64,000 nt of DNA from Ruminococcus sp. (lineage in GTDB: Bacteria > Bacillota > Clostridia > Oscillospirales > Acutalibacteraceae): the NCBI GenBank assembly GCA_017411385.1, contig JAFQQF010000024.1:1-64000 (forward strand). Direction: 5' to 3'. The position numbers were made by a program, and so were the translations under genes. Every line of letters starts with the position of its first letter. Position 1 is the stretch's first letter. Positions 50,310 through 59,326 of this stretch are shown here, in pieces. The notes beneath the pieces were generated by a model. The model was not told the DNA's origin. It saw nothing but the letters and a program-made list of their open reading frames with translations, and made no database searches.

Positions 50310-50334
50310 AAACGGCAGTATGAAACTGCCGTTT
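50310..50334 (-). terminator. Terminator of the PhoR/PhoB-type operon
   Basis: AAACGGCAGT/ACTGCCGTTT stem (50310-50319 with 50325-50334), with a T-run on the minus strand. Confidence 0.85.
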
Positions 50335-50352
50335 GCAAGTTTTATCCTTGTG

Positions 50353-51666
50353 TCAGAAAAGAATTCGGATGGTGGTGCCTTTGTCTGGTTCGCTGTCTAC
50401 TGTAACATAGGCATTGTGGAACATAGCACCGTGCTTTACTATGGAAAGTCCCAGTCCTGTGCCGCCTACCTCTTTGGAGTGGCTTTTGTCGGCACGGTAG
50501 AAGCGTTCAAAAATATGCTCCAAATCCTCTTTTGCAATACCGATGCCTGTGTCGGTAACGGTAAGCTCTACTCCGTCAATGCATTGTCTGACTGTGACAG
50601 AAACCTGACCGCCTTCTTTGTTGTATTTTACCGCATTGTCGCAGATGTTGTAAACAATCTCGTCAATGATAACCTCTGCACCTGTGATTTCCGCATGGTC
50701 ACCTGTAAGGCTCATAGTGACGTTCTTTTTCTTAGCCTGAGTCTGCAGATTGTTAAGCACCGCCTCGCAGCAGGCATAAAGGTCGATTCTTTCCATCTTG
50801 ACGGAAATGTCCTTTTCATCAAGCTGAGAAAGCTTGATGATGTCGCCTACAAGGTTTATCATTCGCTTGGATTCATCGTAAATCCTGCCGGCAAAGGTGG
50901 GAATGTCCTGAGTTTGAACCAAGCCGTCGCGGATGATTTCCGCATAGCCCGATATTGAGGTGAGGGGAGTTTTCAGCTCGTGAGAAACATTGGCGGTGAA
51001 TTCCCTGCGCATTTTGTCCTGCTCTTCGTGCTCAGCTTCCTTTATCTGAATCTGACGGCGGATTTCTTCATTCTGTTCGTTGATTTTATCAATAAAGGGT
51101 GAAAGCTCGGGGTATACCTTGGTTTTGTCAGGAGCTGTCAAGTTCAGCTCGTATACGGGCTTTAGAATTTTGGTGGAGAGCTTTCTGGCTAAAAGCAGAG
51201 AAAGCAACACAGCCACCGCAAGGATAATAATTATGTATCCGTACATAGCACCCAACAAGGAAATAAAGGTATGCTGAGTTGAGAACACACACAGCACCGA
51301 GCCGTCTGATAGAAGGGCGGATACACCGATTTGCTTCTTTGAAATGCTAAGATGCTCAGAGGATATTCCAAAGTCGGATGTCTTGGCTTCCAGGCAAAGC
51401 TCGTCGTTTGCAACAGCACCCTTTGTGGATAGAATCACATTGCCCTCGGAATCTGCTATGCAAATGCTTTGGGGGGTGTCAAGAAGCGCAAGGTGTTCTG
51501 TGCCGTGCTCCTCTACCATGTGCTCTATGTAATTCAGATTTGTTTTGAGAGAAGAGGCAATCTGACTGGAGTAATAGCGGTAGAAAAATCCTGAAATCAG
51601 TATTATGCAAACAAGGATAACACAAATGCAGGTGAAAAAAGTGCCTGTGAAAATTCTTTTTTTCAT
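50353..51666 (-). CDS. phoR: PhoR-like sensor histidine kinase
   Basis: A 437-residue membrane kinase. TM1 (FFTCICVILVCIILISGFFY), an extracytoplasmic sensor region (about 35-135), TM2 (MYGYIIIILAVAVLLSLLLA), a linker, the HisKA box with the phosphorylated His in NVSHELKTPLTSISGYAE, and the HATPase domain with IVYNICDNAVKYN (N box), VTDTGIGI (G1) and GGTGLGLSIV (G2). It is the partner of the response regulator encoded 84 bases upstream on the same strand. The Pho assignment is inferred from the HisKA sequence type, the adjacent Na/Pi gene and its PhoP-box-like repeats. Confidence 0.88.
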   Translation of the reverse strand: MKKRIFTGTFFTCICVILVCIILISGFFYRYYSSQIASSLKTNLNYIEHMVEEHGTEHLALLDTPQSICIADSEGNVILSTKGAVANDELCLEAKTSDFGISSEHLSISKKQIGVSALLSDGSVLCVFSTQHTFISLLGAMYGYIIIILAVAVLLSLLLARKLSTKILKPVYELNLTAPDKTKVYPELSPFIDKINEQNEEIRRQIQIKEAEHEEQDKMRREFTANVSHELKTPLTSISGYAEIIRDGLVQTQDIPTFAGRIYDESKRMINLVGDIIKLSQLDEKDISVKMERIDLYACCEAVLNNLQTQAKKKNVTMSLTGDHAEITGAEVIIDEIVYNICDNAVKYNKEGGQVSVTVRQCIDGVELTVTDTGIGIAKEDLEHIFERFYRADKSHSKEVGGTGLGLSIVKHGAMFHNAYVTVDSEPDKGTTIRILF

Positions 51667-51750
51667 ATATTATTCTCCTATGGACTGTGACTTGATATAT
51701 CCAAGTAACGGTGAAAATACTAAGCTTTAGAACGGTTCGGATATATCTGC

Positions 51751-52419
51751 TCACTCTATGGTGTAGCCTATACCGCGTACTGTGGTGACAAGCTCGCCTG
51801 CTTTGCCGAGCTTTTGTCTGAGGGTTCGGATATGCACGTCAACAGTACGGCTTTCTCCGTCAAAGGAATAGCCCCACACACGGTTTAGTATTTGGTCGCG
51901 GGAGAGAACAATGCCTCGGTTTTCAAGGAGCAGGCAAAGCATTTCGAATTCCTTGAGAGTGAGCTGAACCTTTTCACCGTCAACCTTGACTTTGTGCTTT
52001 TCAGGGTATACGGTAAGACAGCCTATGGTGTGCTCGGAGGTTTTTTCTGTATCTTCGCCTGTGCGTCGGAGCACAGCCTTGATGCGAGCTACAAGCTCCA
52101 TCATACCGAAGGGCTTGGGCACATAATCATCTGCACCCAAGTCAAAGCCCTTGACCTTGTCGTATTCGTCAGCCTTTGCTGTGAGAATTATGACAGGGAG
52201 CTTTTTCGTAGCTTTGTCGGCGCGGATTTTTTTGAGAATTGAAAGTCCGTCTTCTTGAGGGAGCATAATGTCAAGAAGCACCAGAGAAGGCAGGGTGTTT
52301 TCCATAGCCTCCCAGAATTTGTCGGGAGCTGAAAAGCCCTTTGCTTCAAGCCCTGTTGAATTCAGAGTGTATACCACAAGCTCTCTTATGTTGTTGTCGT
52401 CTTCTACAAAATAAATCAT
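51751..52419 (-). CDS. phoB: PhoB/PhoP-like OmpR-family response regulator
   Basis: A 222-residue regulator. The receiver domain shows the acidic pair in YFVEDDNNIRELV, the phosphoacceptor Asp in LVLLDIMLPQEDG, Thr in VIILTAKADEYDK and Lys in DDYVPKPFGMMEL. The C-terminal OmpR winged helix reads LTLKEFEMLCLLLENRGIVL, then WGYSFDGESRTVDVHIRTLR. It is the first gene of the two-component operon. Its likely targets include the Na/Pi gene, given the TTTACA-type repeats there. Confidence 0.9.
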   Translation of the reverse strand: MIYFVEDDNNIRELVVYTLNSTGLEAKGFSAPDKFWEAMENTLPSLVLLDIMLPQEDGLSILKKIRADKATKKLPVIILTAKADEYDKVKGFDLGADDYVPKPFGMMELVARIKAVLRRTGEDTEKTSEHTIGCLTVYPEKHKVKVDGEKVQLTLKEFEMLCLLLENRGIVLSRDQILNRVWGYSFDGESRTVDVHIRTLRQKLGKAGELVTTVRGIGYTIE

Positions 52420-52596
52420 AACTAAGCCTCCCCCTTGAAGGAATCAGCAAATAATGCATATTACCCATTATACTTATCATAACACACAATTATTGCAAAA
52501 TAAAGAGCAATTTTTAAAGAGTTTGTCTTTGGGGATGTGTCATTTTAGATGAAATAAAATGTACTTTATTAAGCTGATTTTTGTTCAATATATCCT

Positions 52597-52625
52597 TTGA
52601 AGGTTTTTGCTGAAAATGATATAAT
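52597..52625 (+). promoter_or_regulatory. Sigma-A promoter of the carD-like gene
   Basis: TTGAAG (52597-52602), 17-bp spacer, TATAAT (52620-52625), 39 bases before the GTG start. Confidence 0.8.
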
Positions 52626-52664
52626 TACTATATAATTAACCCGATTGAAACGGAGAGAGCAAAA

Positions 52665-53183
52665 GTGAATATTTTAACGCCTGCAAGAAAAGCAGGAGAA
52701 TTTGTTGTTTATAAAAAACACGGTATTTACGAAATATCGGAAATCAGAGCAGAAAAAATAGCCGGCGAAGCCAAGACCTATTATGTGCTCAAATCTGTAT
52801 ATGACGCAAATGTTACGGTGTATGTGCCTGCGGACAAGGAGGAGCTGACAAGTCAGATGGAGTCGCCGCTTACCAAAGCAGAGATTGAAGGCATTGTGGA
52901 AAAAAGCAAGGGCACGGAGATTGAATTGCCTGAGGTGAATTCAGAACGCTTTGCTTTTTGCGAGGAAATTATAGCACAGGGGGATTTGAGCAAAATACTT
53001 GCCTTGCTGCTTCTTCTTAAGAAGAGCAAGGAGGAGGCACTTTTGCAGAAAAGAAAGCTGTTTGCTCACGATGAGCGTATGCTTGCGGCTTCTCAGAATA
53101 TAATCAGAGAGGCGTTTGCCTTTCCTTTGGGGATGGATAAAAAGAACGTGATAGATTGTGTTACTGCCAATTTGGCAGAATAA
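52665..53183 (+). CDS. CarD/CdnL-family RNA polymerase-binding regulator
   Basis: A 172-residue protein. The N-terminal CarD_CdnL_TRCF domain (about 8-65: GEFVVYKKHGIYEISEIRAE, YYVLKSVYDANVTVYVPAD) binds the RNA polymerase beta subunit, and the helical C-terminal domain (about 75-170) in family members contacts promoter DNA and stabilises open complexes. The start is GTG 52665 with GGAGAGAG upstream. Monocistronic with a consensus-like promoter; a stem-loop terminator at 53199-53230 separates it from the converging operon. Confidence 0.9.
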   Translation: MNILTPARKAGEFVVYKKHGIYEISEIRAEKIAGEAKTYYVLKSVYDANVTVYVPADKEELTSQMESPLTKAEIEGIVEKSKGTEIELPEVNSERFAFCEEIIAQGDLSKILALLLLLKKSKEEALLQKRKLFAHDERMLAASQNIIREAFAFPLGMDKKNVIDCVTANLAE

Positions 53184-53198
53184 TACTCAAAATACAAA

Positions 53199-53235
53199 CC
53201 ACCGCTTGATGCTGCGTGCTCAAGCGGTGGCTTTT
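53199..53235. terminator. Terminator between the carD-like gene and the converging iscS operon
   Basis: A perfect 11-bp stem CCACCGCTTGA/TCAAGCGGTGG (53199-53209 with 53220-53230) followed by a T-rich tract on the plus strand. Confidence 0.85.
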
Positions 53236-53238
53236 GTT

Positions 53239-53658
53239 TTACAGATTATAGGTTTCTTTGATTAAATTCACAAGGGCAGGAGTGAACATTTCCGAAAGCT
53301 CCTCGGGCTTGTCGGGCAAGGCTACTATCATTTGTCTGCCGCAGCGGATAAGGTATCCGTATTGCTTGCCCAAGTCGTTTCTGAGCTTTCTGATGTCAGA
53401 GCTTGTAACCTTTGTGGCAGAGAGTGCTTTGGAGAGCACTTCTGAAAGTCCGTTCTTACCGGAAAACCCCAAGCCCCCGATGATGAAAACCAGATTGCAT
53501 CGGTTTAGGGATTCGATGAGCTTTTCGCCCAGCATTACGGGGGTGGTTGAGGCGGTAACCTGATTAAGACCGAGGGAAAGCTCCGAAAGCTGTTTTTTCA
53601 GAGCTTTTTCGCAATAGCTTGTTTTACGGGCAAGGTAAAAAATAAGGTCACATTTCAT
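53239..53658 (-). CDS. MoaB/CinA-like (MoCF-fold) small protein
   Basis: A 139-residue protein. NLVFIIGGLGFSGKNGLSEV (about 54-73) resembles the GGLG..-D loop of MoCF/CinA domains, and YGYLIRCGRQMIVALPDKPE (near the C-terminus) resembles the LLPGxPxEM segment of CinA. The usual catalytic Asp is not clear, so activity on molybdopterin or nicotinamide mononucleotide is doubtful. It is the last gene of the iscS-thiI-sortase operon, 28 bases after the sortase gene, whose own N-terminus appears to carry a similar fold. Confidence 0.5.
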   Translation of the reverse strand: MKCDLIFYLARKTSYCEKALKKQLSELSLGLNQVTASTTPVMLGEKLIESLNRCNLVFIIGGLGFSGKNGLSEVLSKALSATKVTSSDIRKLRNDLGKQYGYLIRCGRQMIVALPDKPEELSEMFTPALVNLIKETYNL

Positions 53659-53686
53659 ACTGGTTGTTCACTCTTTTCTTGTGCTT

Positions 53687-56053
53687 TTACTGCTCGGTTA
53701 CTGCCTGTGCAGGGGTGGGCGCCTCGGTGGGAGCGGCTGTGGGAGCTTTTGTGGGAGGCTCTGTGGGAGGCTCTGTTGGAGGCTTTGTGGGGGGAGTGGT
53801 AGGAGTAGGCTCCGGCTCGTATACAGGAGGATTATACTCAATCTCCGGCGGGTCGGTTTCTCTTGCGGTTGTTTCGGGAGTATCCATAAGGTGCTTGTCA
53901 AAGATAGGCTTTATAACAAGGTCCTTTGTAACGTTTTTATAGTTGGTATCCCATTTTTTGAAGGTGTAGTAGTATGTGCCGTCAGCGGTTTTTCTGGGAG
54001 CTTCCTTTGGGGGCTTGGCATCCTTGCCTTTGAGTACCTGCTGCTTTGAAAGCACATTGCCGTTGCCGTCAAGGAATTTAACCGTGAACATTTCGCTTTG
54101 AGGCATATACTCAAGACTCTCGTCACCCTCGGGGCGTTCCTTTTTATCATACCACTTGATGTTTCCTGCGTCGAATTCCTGAGAGAAGGAGGAGTATACG
54201 GTGTTTACAGGTTCACCCTGCTTAACACTTTTTACATATTTGTCAATCTTTTCGCCCTCACGGACCATACGTGCAACTATAACGGTGCGTGTGTTTTGTG
54301 ATTCGTAGGAGCAGGTAGAAAGAGTGAGAAGTCTGTCATCTTCGTTGATGGGAACATCTATGTCAAGATATGAACGCTCCTTGATGTTGTAGATAAAGTT
54401 CATATACTGAGCGTCGTTTGCAAACTCAGTCTGCAGATAGTTGAAGATGGTTTTGTTGCTGTTGGACACATTCACCTTTATGGCGGCAAAGATAATCCAC
54501 TCGGCATCCTGTTCAGGTGTGTCAAATTTTACAACCGGATGCTCCTTGTAGTAGCTGACGTTGCCCTGTGTCCAGCCCTTGTAACGGGCATAGTTAAGCA
54601 GTCTGTCAAACATTGCTTTGTCGCTGCTCATATTGTGACCGTGCAAAATCAGATGACGGCTTTGTGCACCCTCTGTGCATCGGTAGTCAACAAAGATACT
54701 TCCGTAGTCTGAATACTGCTTTTTGTAGTTGCGGTAGATATAGAACTGAGAGTCGGCGTTGTCTTCCTTGTGGAAGAGCACGGGATAGTCTATGTTAGTG
54801 CCGTCAAGCTTAATCCAGCCCACGATTTCCTCGTTGATTTCCTTAAGGCCCTTCCAGTTTTTGGAGGGCTTTTCGTCAGGTGTTGCAGCGTAGTTACCCT
54901 CGGCATCGGTTGCTATAGGTGTTGTTTCGTAGAAGATGTTCTGGATTTCTGAGATTACGGTGTTGTTCTTCCAAGGCTTGATAACGTAGAAATCCAGCAG
55001 GAGATAAGCTCCTGTGATAAATCCGATAACTGCAAGAATAATGATAATCTTTCTGATTATGGTTCCTTTACTGTCACCCTTTACAGGGAAGATGCCTGAA
55101 AGAAAAGCCTTGAAGCCTCTTTTTCCTTTTGTGTCCTCGGTGTCAAAGCTTTCGTCTGAGCTGTTTTCTGAGCTTTGCTCGGACTCATCGGGCCTTTCAG
55201 ACTGCTCCTCTGCCTTTTTCTTGGAGGGAACATTTTTGGGAAGAAAATCATCCTCTAAGATTAAAGTTGCGGAAGCATCGGAAACAGGAGGCTCAACAAC
55301 AGAAGCGTTGTCATCGGAAGATTCTGAATAAGACTCGGGTTTGATATTCTCATCTGCAGACTCGGGTAATATGGCCTTGTGAGCAGGGGCTTCTTCCTGC
55401 ACGGGCATTGCCTCTTGCGCGGGTGCTTCCTGTACGGGTGTTACTTCTTGTACGGGTGCCATTTCCTTTTTTGCAAAAAGACTTGAGAAAATATTGTTCC
55501 TTCGGGGCTTCTGAGTAGTAAACACAAAGCCTTCGGGACATTCGGTAAACGCTTTGTCGAATATATCTTTGGCACAGCTTACCGCATCGCAAAGGTAGCT
55601 TATAAGCTCACCGCCTACAAGACTGATGCGGGGCAATGCAAGAATCTTTTTGTTTCTGAAAACAAAGCAGTATGCAGGGTAGCTTCCTGCAAGCTGTATA
55701 AGGGGATAAACCTTTATGTGAGGATAAAGCTTTGTTTTGCCGTCTTCGGCTACCTCATCCTGAGGAAGCTCCTTTTCAAGTCTTTCGATTAAGGGGTGAA
55801 AAAGCTGTCTGAATGAGGAGTCATCCTGAGTATCCAGAGCGTTTACATATATGTAAAGCTCGGGAGGATTGTCAGCCGACAGATTTTCGATGAGGTCGGC
55901 TTTGATTTTTCTGGGGTTATAATCAATCTCGGTTTTGTAAAGCACACGCAGAGAGGTTTTGTCTGAAAGTGCTTTTACAACTTTGCGAAGATTTTTATTG
56001 AGAAAAGACATTTCTTCGGCGCTTGAACGCACAGAATAAAGCTCGGTTCTCAT
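53687..56053 (-). CDS. Large class B sortase with cytoplasmic N-terminal domain
   Basis: A 788-residue multi-domain protein. Residues 1-180 are a cytoplasmic alpha/beta domain with a CinA/MoCF-like ending (AYCFVFRNKKILALPRISLV, LISYLCDAVSCAKDIF). A disordered Pro/Glu/Ser region (200-330) leads to one TM helix (IIRKIIIILAVIGFITGAYL). The extracellular part is a sortase B domain with His in HGHNMSSD, Cys in LTLSTCSYES and Arg in TRTVIVARMVR, followed by a Flg_new-like domain (FTVKFLDGNGNVLSKQQVL) and a PT-rich tail (PPTKPPTEPPTEPPTKAPT). Start ATG 56053 (GGAGG seven bases upstream). It starts 25 bases after thiI, in the iscS-thiI operon. Confidence 0.9.
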   Translation of the reverse strand: MRTELYSVRSSAEEMSFLNKNLRKVVKALSDKTSLRVLYKTEIDYNPRKIKADLIENLSADNPPELYIYVNALDTQDDSSFRQLFHPLIERLEKELPQDEVAEDGKTKLYPHIKVYPLIQLAGSYPAYCFVFRNKKILALPRISLVGGELISYLCDAVSCAKDIFDKAFTECPEGFVFTTQKPRRNNIFSSLFAKKEMAPVQEVTPVQEAPAQEAMPVQEEAPAHKAILPESADENIKPESYSESSDDNASVVEPPVSDASATLILEDDFLPKNVPSKKKAEEQSERPDESEQSSENSSDESFDTEDTKGKRGFKAFLSGIFPVKGDSKGTIIRKIIIILAVIGFITGAYLLLDFYVIKPWKNNTVISEIQNIFYETTPIATDAEGNYAATPDEKPSKNWKGLKEINEEIVGWIKLDGTNIDYPVLFHKEDNADSQFYIYRNYKKQYSDYGSIFVDYRCTEGAQSRHLILHGHNMSSDKAMFDRLLNYARYKGWTQGNVSYYKEHPVVKFDTPEQDAEWIIFAAIKVNVSNSNKTIFNYLQTEFANDAQYMNFIYNIKERSYLDIDVPINEDDRLLTLSTCSYESQNTRTVIVARMVREGEKIDKYVKSVKQGEPVNTVYSSFSQEFDAGNIKWYDKKERPEGDESLEYMPQSEMFTVKFLDGNGNVLSKQQVLKGKDAKPPKEAPRKTADGTYYYTFKKWDTNYKNVTKDLVIKPIFDKHLMDTPETTARETDPPEIEYNPPVYEPEPTPTTPPTKPPTEPPTEPPTKAPTAAPTEAPTPAQAVTEQ

Positions 56054-56078
56054 ATACATTCCTCCAAATTATTATATC

Positions 56079-57257
56079 TTAATGGGATTGTCTGAGTTCG
56101 GTGATTTTTACATTTTCAACTGCTTCGTCAATAAGCTCATAAAGCTTTGCATCTTCCTCAGCATAGCGCACAAACTTCAGTACGGGCTTTGTTCGGGGAT
56201 GCTTTGGTGTGAACACGGTGCAGCAGTCCTCAAAGGGCTCGATAGAAATATCGAAGGTATCAATTTTTCTGGAAATCTGTACTATTTCCTCCTTGTCCAT
56301 ACCGATTAAAGGTCTGAACACAGGCATATCGGATGCATCGTCTGTGCAGGCAATGGCGGAGATTGTCTGGCTTGCCACCTGACCGAGGCTTTCGCCTGTA
56401 ATCAGGGCGGAGCACTCGTACTTCTTAGCAATGATGGAGGAAATCTTCATCATCATTCTGCGCATAATGATGGTGAAAAGCTCCTCCTCGCACTCGTCTT
56501 TGATACGCTCCTGAATTTTTGTGAAGGGTACGGTAATCATTGTGATAGGACCTGCATAGCGGCAGACCTTACGCAACAGTCTTTGCACCTTGTCCTCGGC
56601 ACGTTCTGAGGTGTAGGGAGGGCTTGCAAAGTGAATTGCAGTGAGGCTTACACCTCGCTTTGCCATCATATACGCGGCAACAGGGGAGTCGATGCCTCCG
56701 CTTATGAGGATTGCGGCTTTGCCGCCTGTGCCTACAGGGATACCGCCTGCACCCTTGATGGAGCCTGCGTGAATGTATGCACCGAAGTCGCGAACCTCAA
56801 CAATAACCTTAACGTCGGGGTTGTGAACGTCAACTGCAAGGTGGGGGAACTTTTCAAGGAGTAAAGCACCTACCTCACGGCAGATTTCAGGGGACTTCAA
56901 GGGGAATTTTTTGTCGGAGCGTTTTGCTTCAACCTTAAAGGTGGAGGCTGTTGCAAGGGCATCCTCCAAATAGTCGGGAGCTTTCTCAAAAATTGACTCC
57001 ATAGACTTTTCGCACACACAGGCACGGCAGAAGCTTACAATGCCGAACACTCTGGAGATGCGGTCGCAAACCTCGTCCATATCAACGTCGGCACTCTGAG
57101 GTGTTACGTAAATTGTGGACTGAGCAATGGAAACCTTGAAGTAGCCAAGACCGTAGAGTGTGCTTTTTATGTTCTTTTTGAGAGCATCCTCAAAGGAGAA
57201 TCTGTTTAGACCTTTGAGGGCGATTTCTCCAAGCTTAATTAGTACAATTTCTTTCAT
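56079..57257 (-). CDS. thiI: tRNA 4-thiouridine synthetase ThiI
   Basis: A 392-residue enzyme that adenylates and thiolates U8 of tRNA, and in some species also supplies sulfur for thiamine. An N-terminal ferredoxin-like and THUMP region (about 1-165) is followed by the PP-loop ISGGIDSPVAAYMMAKRGV (about 184-202). The C-terminal rhodanese domain of E. coli ThiI is absent, as is usual in Firmicutes, where a dedicated cysteine desulfurase donates sulfur directly. That partner is encoded nine bases upstream (57267-58397). Confidence 0.96.
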   Translation of the reverse strand: MKEIVLIKLGEIALKGLNRFSFEDALKKNIKSTLYGLGYFKVSIAQSTIYVTPQSADVDMDEVCDRISRVFGIVSFCRACVCEKSMESIFEKAPDYLEDALATASTFKVEAKRSDKKFPLKSPEICREVGALLLEKFPHLAVDVHNPDVKVIVEVRDFGAYIHAGSIKGAGGIPVGTGGKAAILISGGIDSPVAAYMMAKRGVSLTAIHFASPPYTSERAEDKVQRLLRKVCRYAGPITMITVPFTKIQERIKDECEEELFTIIMRRMMMKISSIIAKKYECSALITGESLGQVASQTISAIACTDDASDMPVFRPLIGMDKEEIVQISRKIDTFDISIEPFEDCCTVFTPKHPRTKPVLKFVRYAEEDAKLYELIDEAVENVKITELRQSH

Positions 57258-57266
57258 AATATATCC

Positions 57267-58397
57267 TTACCTTCTGGCCAGATTTTCAATTCCGTCTTCA
57301 AGAGCACAAACCAAAGCATCGCAATCCTCTATGGTGTTGTGCTTTGAAAAGCTTACTCTCAGAGCACTGTCGGCACGGTTATCCTCAAAGCCTAAAGCTG
57401 AGAGCACGTGGCTTTTTCCGCCCTTCGAGCAGGCACTTCCGCTTGATACGTACACACCCTTTGATGCAAGATGGTGAAGCATTGTTTCGCTTCGGATACC
57501 TTTAACAGAAAAATTCAGTATATAGGGTGTAGAAGCTTCGGGGGAGTTTATGGTTATATCCGCAAGAGCAGACAGCTTATCAATGAGATATGTCTTAAGT
57601 GATTTTACGGTTTCGGTGTTCTTTTGGATGTCAAGCTCACTTACGGCCACACCGAAGGCACCGATAAGGGGCAGAGCTTCTGTACCTGTCCTAAGCTTCT
57701 TTTCTTGCTTTCCGCCAAAGGAACGGGGCAGGATTCGCACACCCTTTTTTACATACAAAGCACCAACACCCTTGGGTGCGTGGATTTTGTGACCTGAGAT
57801 GCTCAGCAAATCTGCAAAGAGCTTTGAAGGCTTAACCTCGGTTTTGCCGAATGCCTGAACTGCATCTGTGTGCACAAGGACGGAGGGGTTCTTACGCTTT
57901 GCACCAACGGCGATTTCGCGGATGGGGTTTATGGCACCTGTTTCGTTGTTGGTGTGCATTATGGAAATAAGAATGGTCTTGCTGTCAACAGCGTCAATTA
58001 CCTCTTTTGCATTAATGCAGCCTGAGCTGTCGGGCTTTATGAATACCACATCATAGCCTTCCTTTGCAAGATTAAGCATAGTTTCGTAAACAGAGCTGTG
58101 CTCAAAGGCTGTGGTGATTATTCTGTTACCTGCTCGCTTTTTGGCATTTACAGCACCGAGGACTGCAAGGTTGTTTGCCTCTGTGCCGCCCGATGTAAAA
58201 TAAATCTCACTCACATCAGCACCCAGAGCCTTTGCAACCTGAGAGCGTGCACCTTCAAGCTCCTTTGAAGCGGCAAATCCCATGGAGTGCAGGGAAGAGG
58301 GGTTTGCATAATTTGTGCGCATAAGCTCAAACGCTTTTTTTGCAGAAGCCTCGGACACCTGAGTTGTGGCACTGTTGTCAAGATAATGTTCTGTCAT
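57267..58397 (-). CDS. Cysteine desulfurase (NifS/IscS-like) partnering ThiI
   Basis: A 376-residue PLP enzyme that takes sulfur from cysteine. YLDNSATTQVSE starts the fold. The PLP lysine is in SISGHKIHAPKGVGALY and the catalytic Cys in VSSGSACSKGGKSH. It belongs to the class with a longer Cys loop used for Fe-S or tRNA thiolation. It lies nine bases upstream of thiI, and iscS-thiI pairs of this kind in Firmicutes make s4U tRNA. It is the first gene of a four-gene minus-strand operon. Confidence 0.94.
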   Translation of the reverse strand: MTEHYLDNSATTQVSEASAKKAFELMRTNYANPSSLHSMGFAASKELEGARSQVAKALGADVSEIYFTSGGTEANNLAVLGAVNAKKRAGNRIITTAFEHSSVYETMLNLAKEGYDVVFIKPDSSGCINAKEVIDAVDSKTILISIMHTNNETGAINPIREIAVGAKRKNPSVLVHTDAVQAFGKTEVKPSKLFADLLSISGHKIHAPKGVGALYVKKGVRILPRSFGGKQEKKLRTGTEALPLIGAFGVAVSELDIQKNTETVKSLKTYLIDKLSALADITINSPEASTPYILNFSVKGIRSETMLHHLASKGVYVSSGSACSKGGKSHVLSALGFEDNRADSALRVSFSKHNTIEDCDALVCALEDGIENLARR

Positions 58398-58514
58398 AAT
58401 ACCATTCCTACGAAATTTCTCACCCTACATTATACAACAAAACTTCAAGAAAGAAAATACTTATTTTATATTATATTAAAAGAAATTTTGGCAAAAATAT
58501 TTGTGGTGATATTT

Positions 58515-58961
58515 ATGATGAAAAAAGAAGAGTATTCAAAGCTGGTAAAAGAAAAATCCCCCGCAAGTCCTGTTGTTTTTGATTGTATCAAGGCTTTTTT
58601 TATTGGAGGTTTGATTTGTTTATTGGGGCAGGCACTTACTAACCTGTTTATTTACCTAAAGGTTTCGGAAAAGGATGCAAAGACTCTTTGCTCTGTGTCC
58701 CTTATTTTCATAGGTGTTTTGCTGACAGTGTTGGGACTTTACGACAAAATTGCAAAGCATGCAGGTGCAGGCACACTTTTGCCCATTACAGGCTTTGCAA
58801 ATTCCATCGCCGCCCCTGCCATAGAATTCAGAAGCGAGGGCTTTATCTTGGGTGTAGGTGCCAAGATTTTTTCCATCGCGGGACCTGTTATTGCTTATGG
58901 TGTTGCATCATCCGTGGTGTACGGATTTATCTATTGGCTGAGCACCTTGTTTCAGAAGTAG
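58515..58961 (+). CDS. spoVAC: Stage V sporulation protein AC (SpoVAC)
   Basis: A 148-residue membrane protein with about four helices. CIKAFFIGGLICLLGQALTN, GAGTLLPITGFANSIAAPAI and EGFILGVGAKIFSIAGPVIA are characteristic of SpoVAC, a component of the spore inner-membrane channel for dipicolinic acid. ATG 58515 (or 58518) is chosen; the longer upstream frame overlaps iscS in antisense. spoVAD and spoVAE, which normally follow, are not present: a repeat element comes next. It supports a spore-forming ancestry. Confidence 0.9.
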   Translation: MMKKEEYSKLVKEKSPASPVVFDCIKAFFIGGLICLLGQALTNLFIYLKVSEKDAKTLCSVSLIFIGVLLTVLGLYDKIAKHAGAGTLLPITGFANSIAAPAIEFRSEGFILGVGAKIFSIAGPVIAYGVASSVVYGFIYWLSTLFQK

Positions 58962-59326
58962 GGCAGGACCTTGGTCCTGACGTGATTTGCATAGGTAACA
59001 GCGTTTTCGACGTAATGCAAAAAGCCCTCCTTGTGTAAAGGAGGGTGGCATTGGCGACGGCCAATGTCGGGAGGATTGTAATTCGTTAATAAAGATGTAG
59101 GCTGTGGCTAAGCGGAGGTGCTTTTTATTCCTCAGTCTTTCGGCTTTGCCGAAATCCAGCTCCCTTTAGGCAAGGGAGCCTTTACTCCTCTTTTACACAA
59201 GGAAGGCTAAGAAAAAAGGCTTGACCAAATCGGTCAAGCCTTTTGTTTGTGTTTTTATTCGTCGTAAAGCTCGTCAAGTTATTTACCGCAATTGCGAGGG
59301 TGTTTTATAAATGTTTGTAATGTTTC
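58962..59326. repeat. Gene-free stretch with a palindromic repeat element and terminator
   Basis: 59022-59211 is a repeat-family element: GCCCTCCTTGTGTAAAGGAGGG at the left, CGGCTTTGCCG and GCTCCCTTTAGGCAAGGGAGC inside, and CTTTTACACAAGG at the right. A strong stem AAAAGGCTTGACC/GGTCAAGCCTTTT (59214-59226 with 59232-59244) follows, serving as terminator for the minus-strand gene at 59327. Confidence 0.85.
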
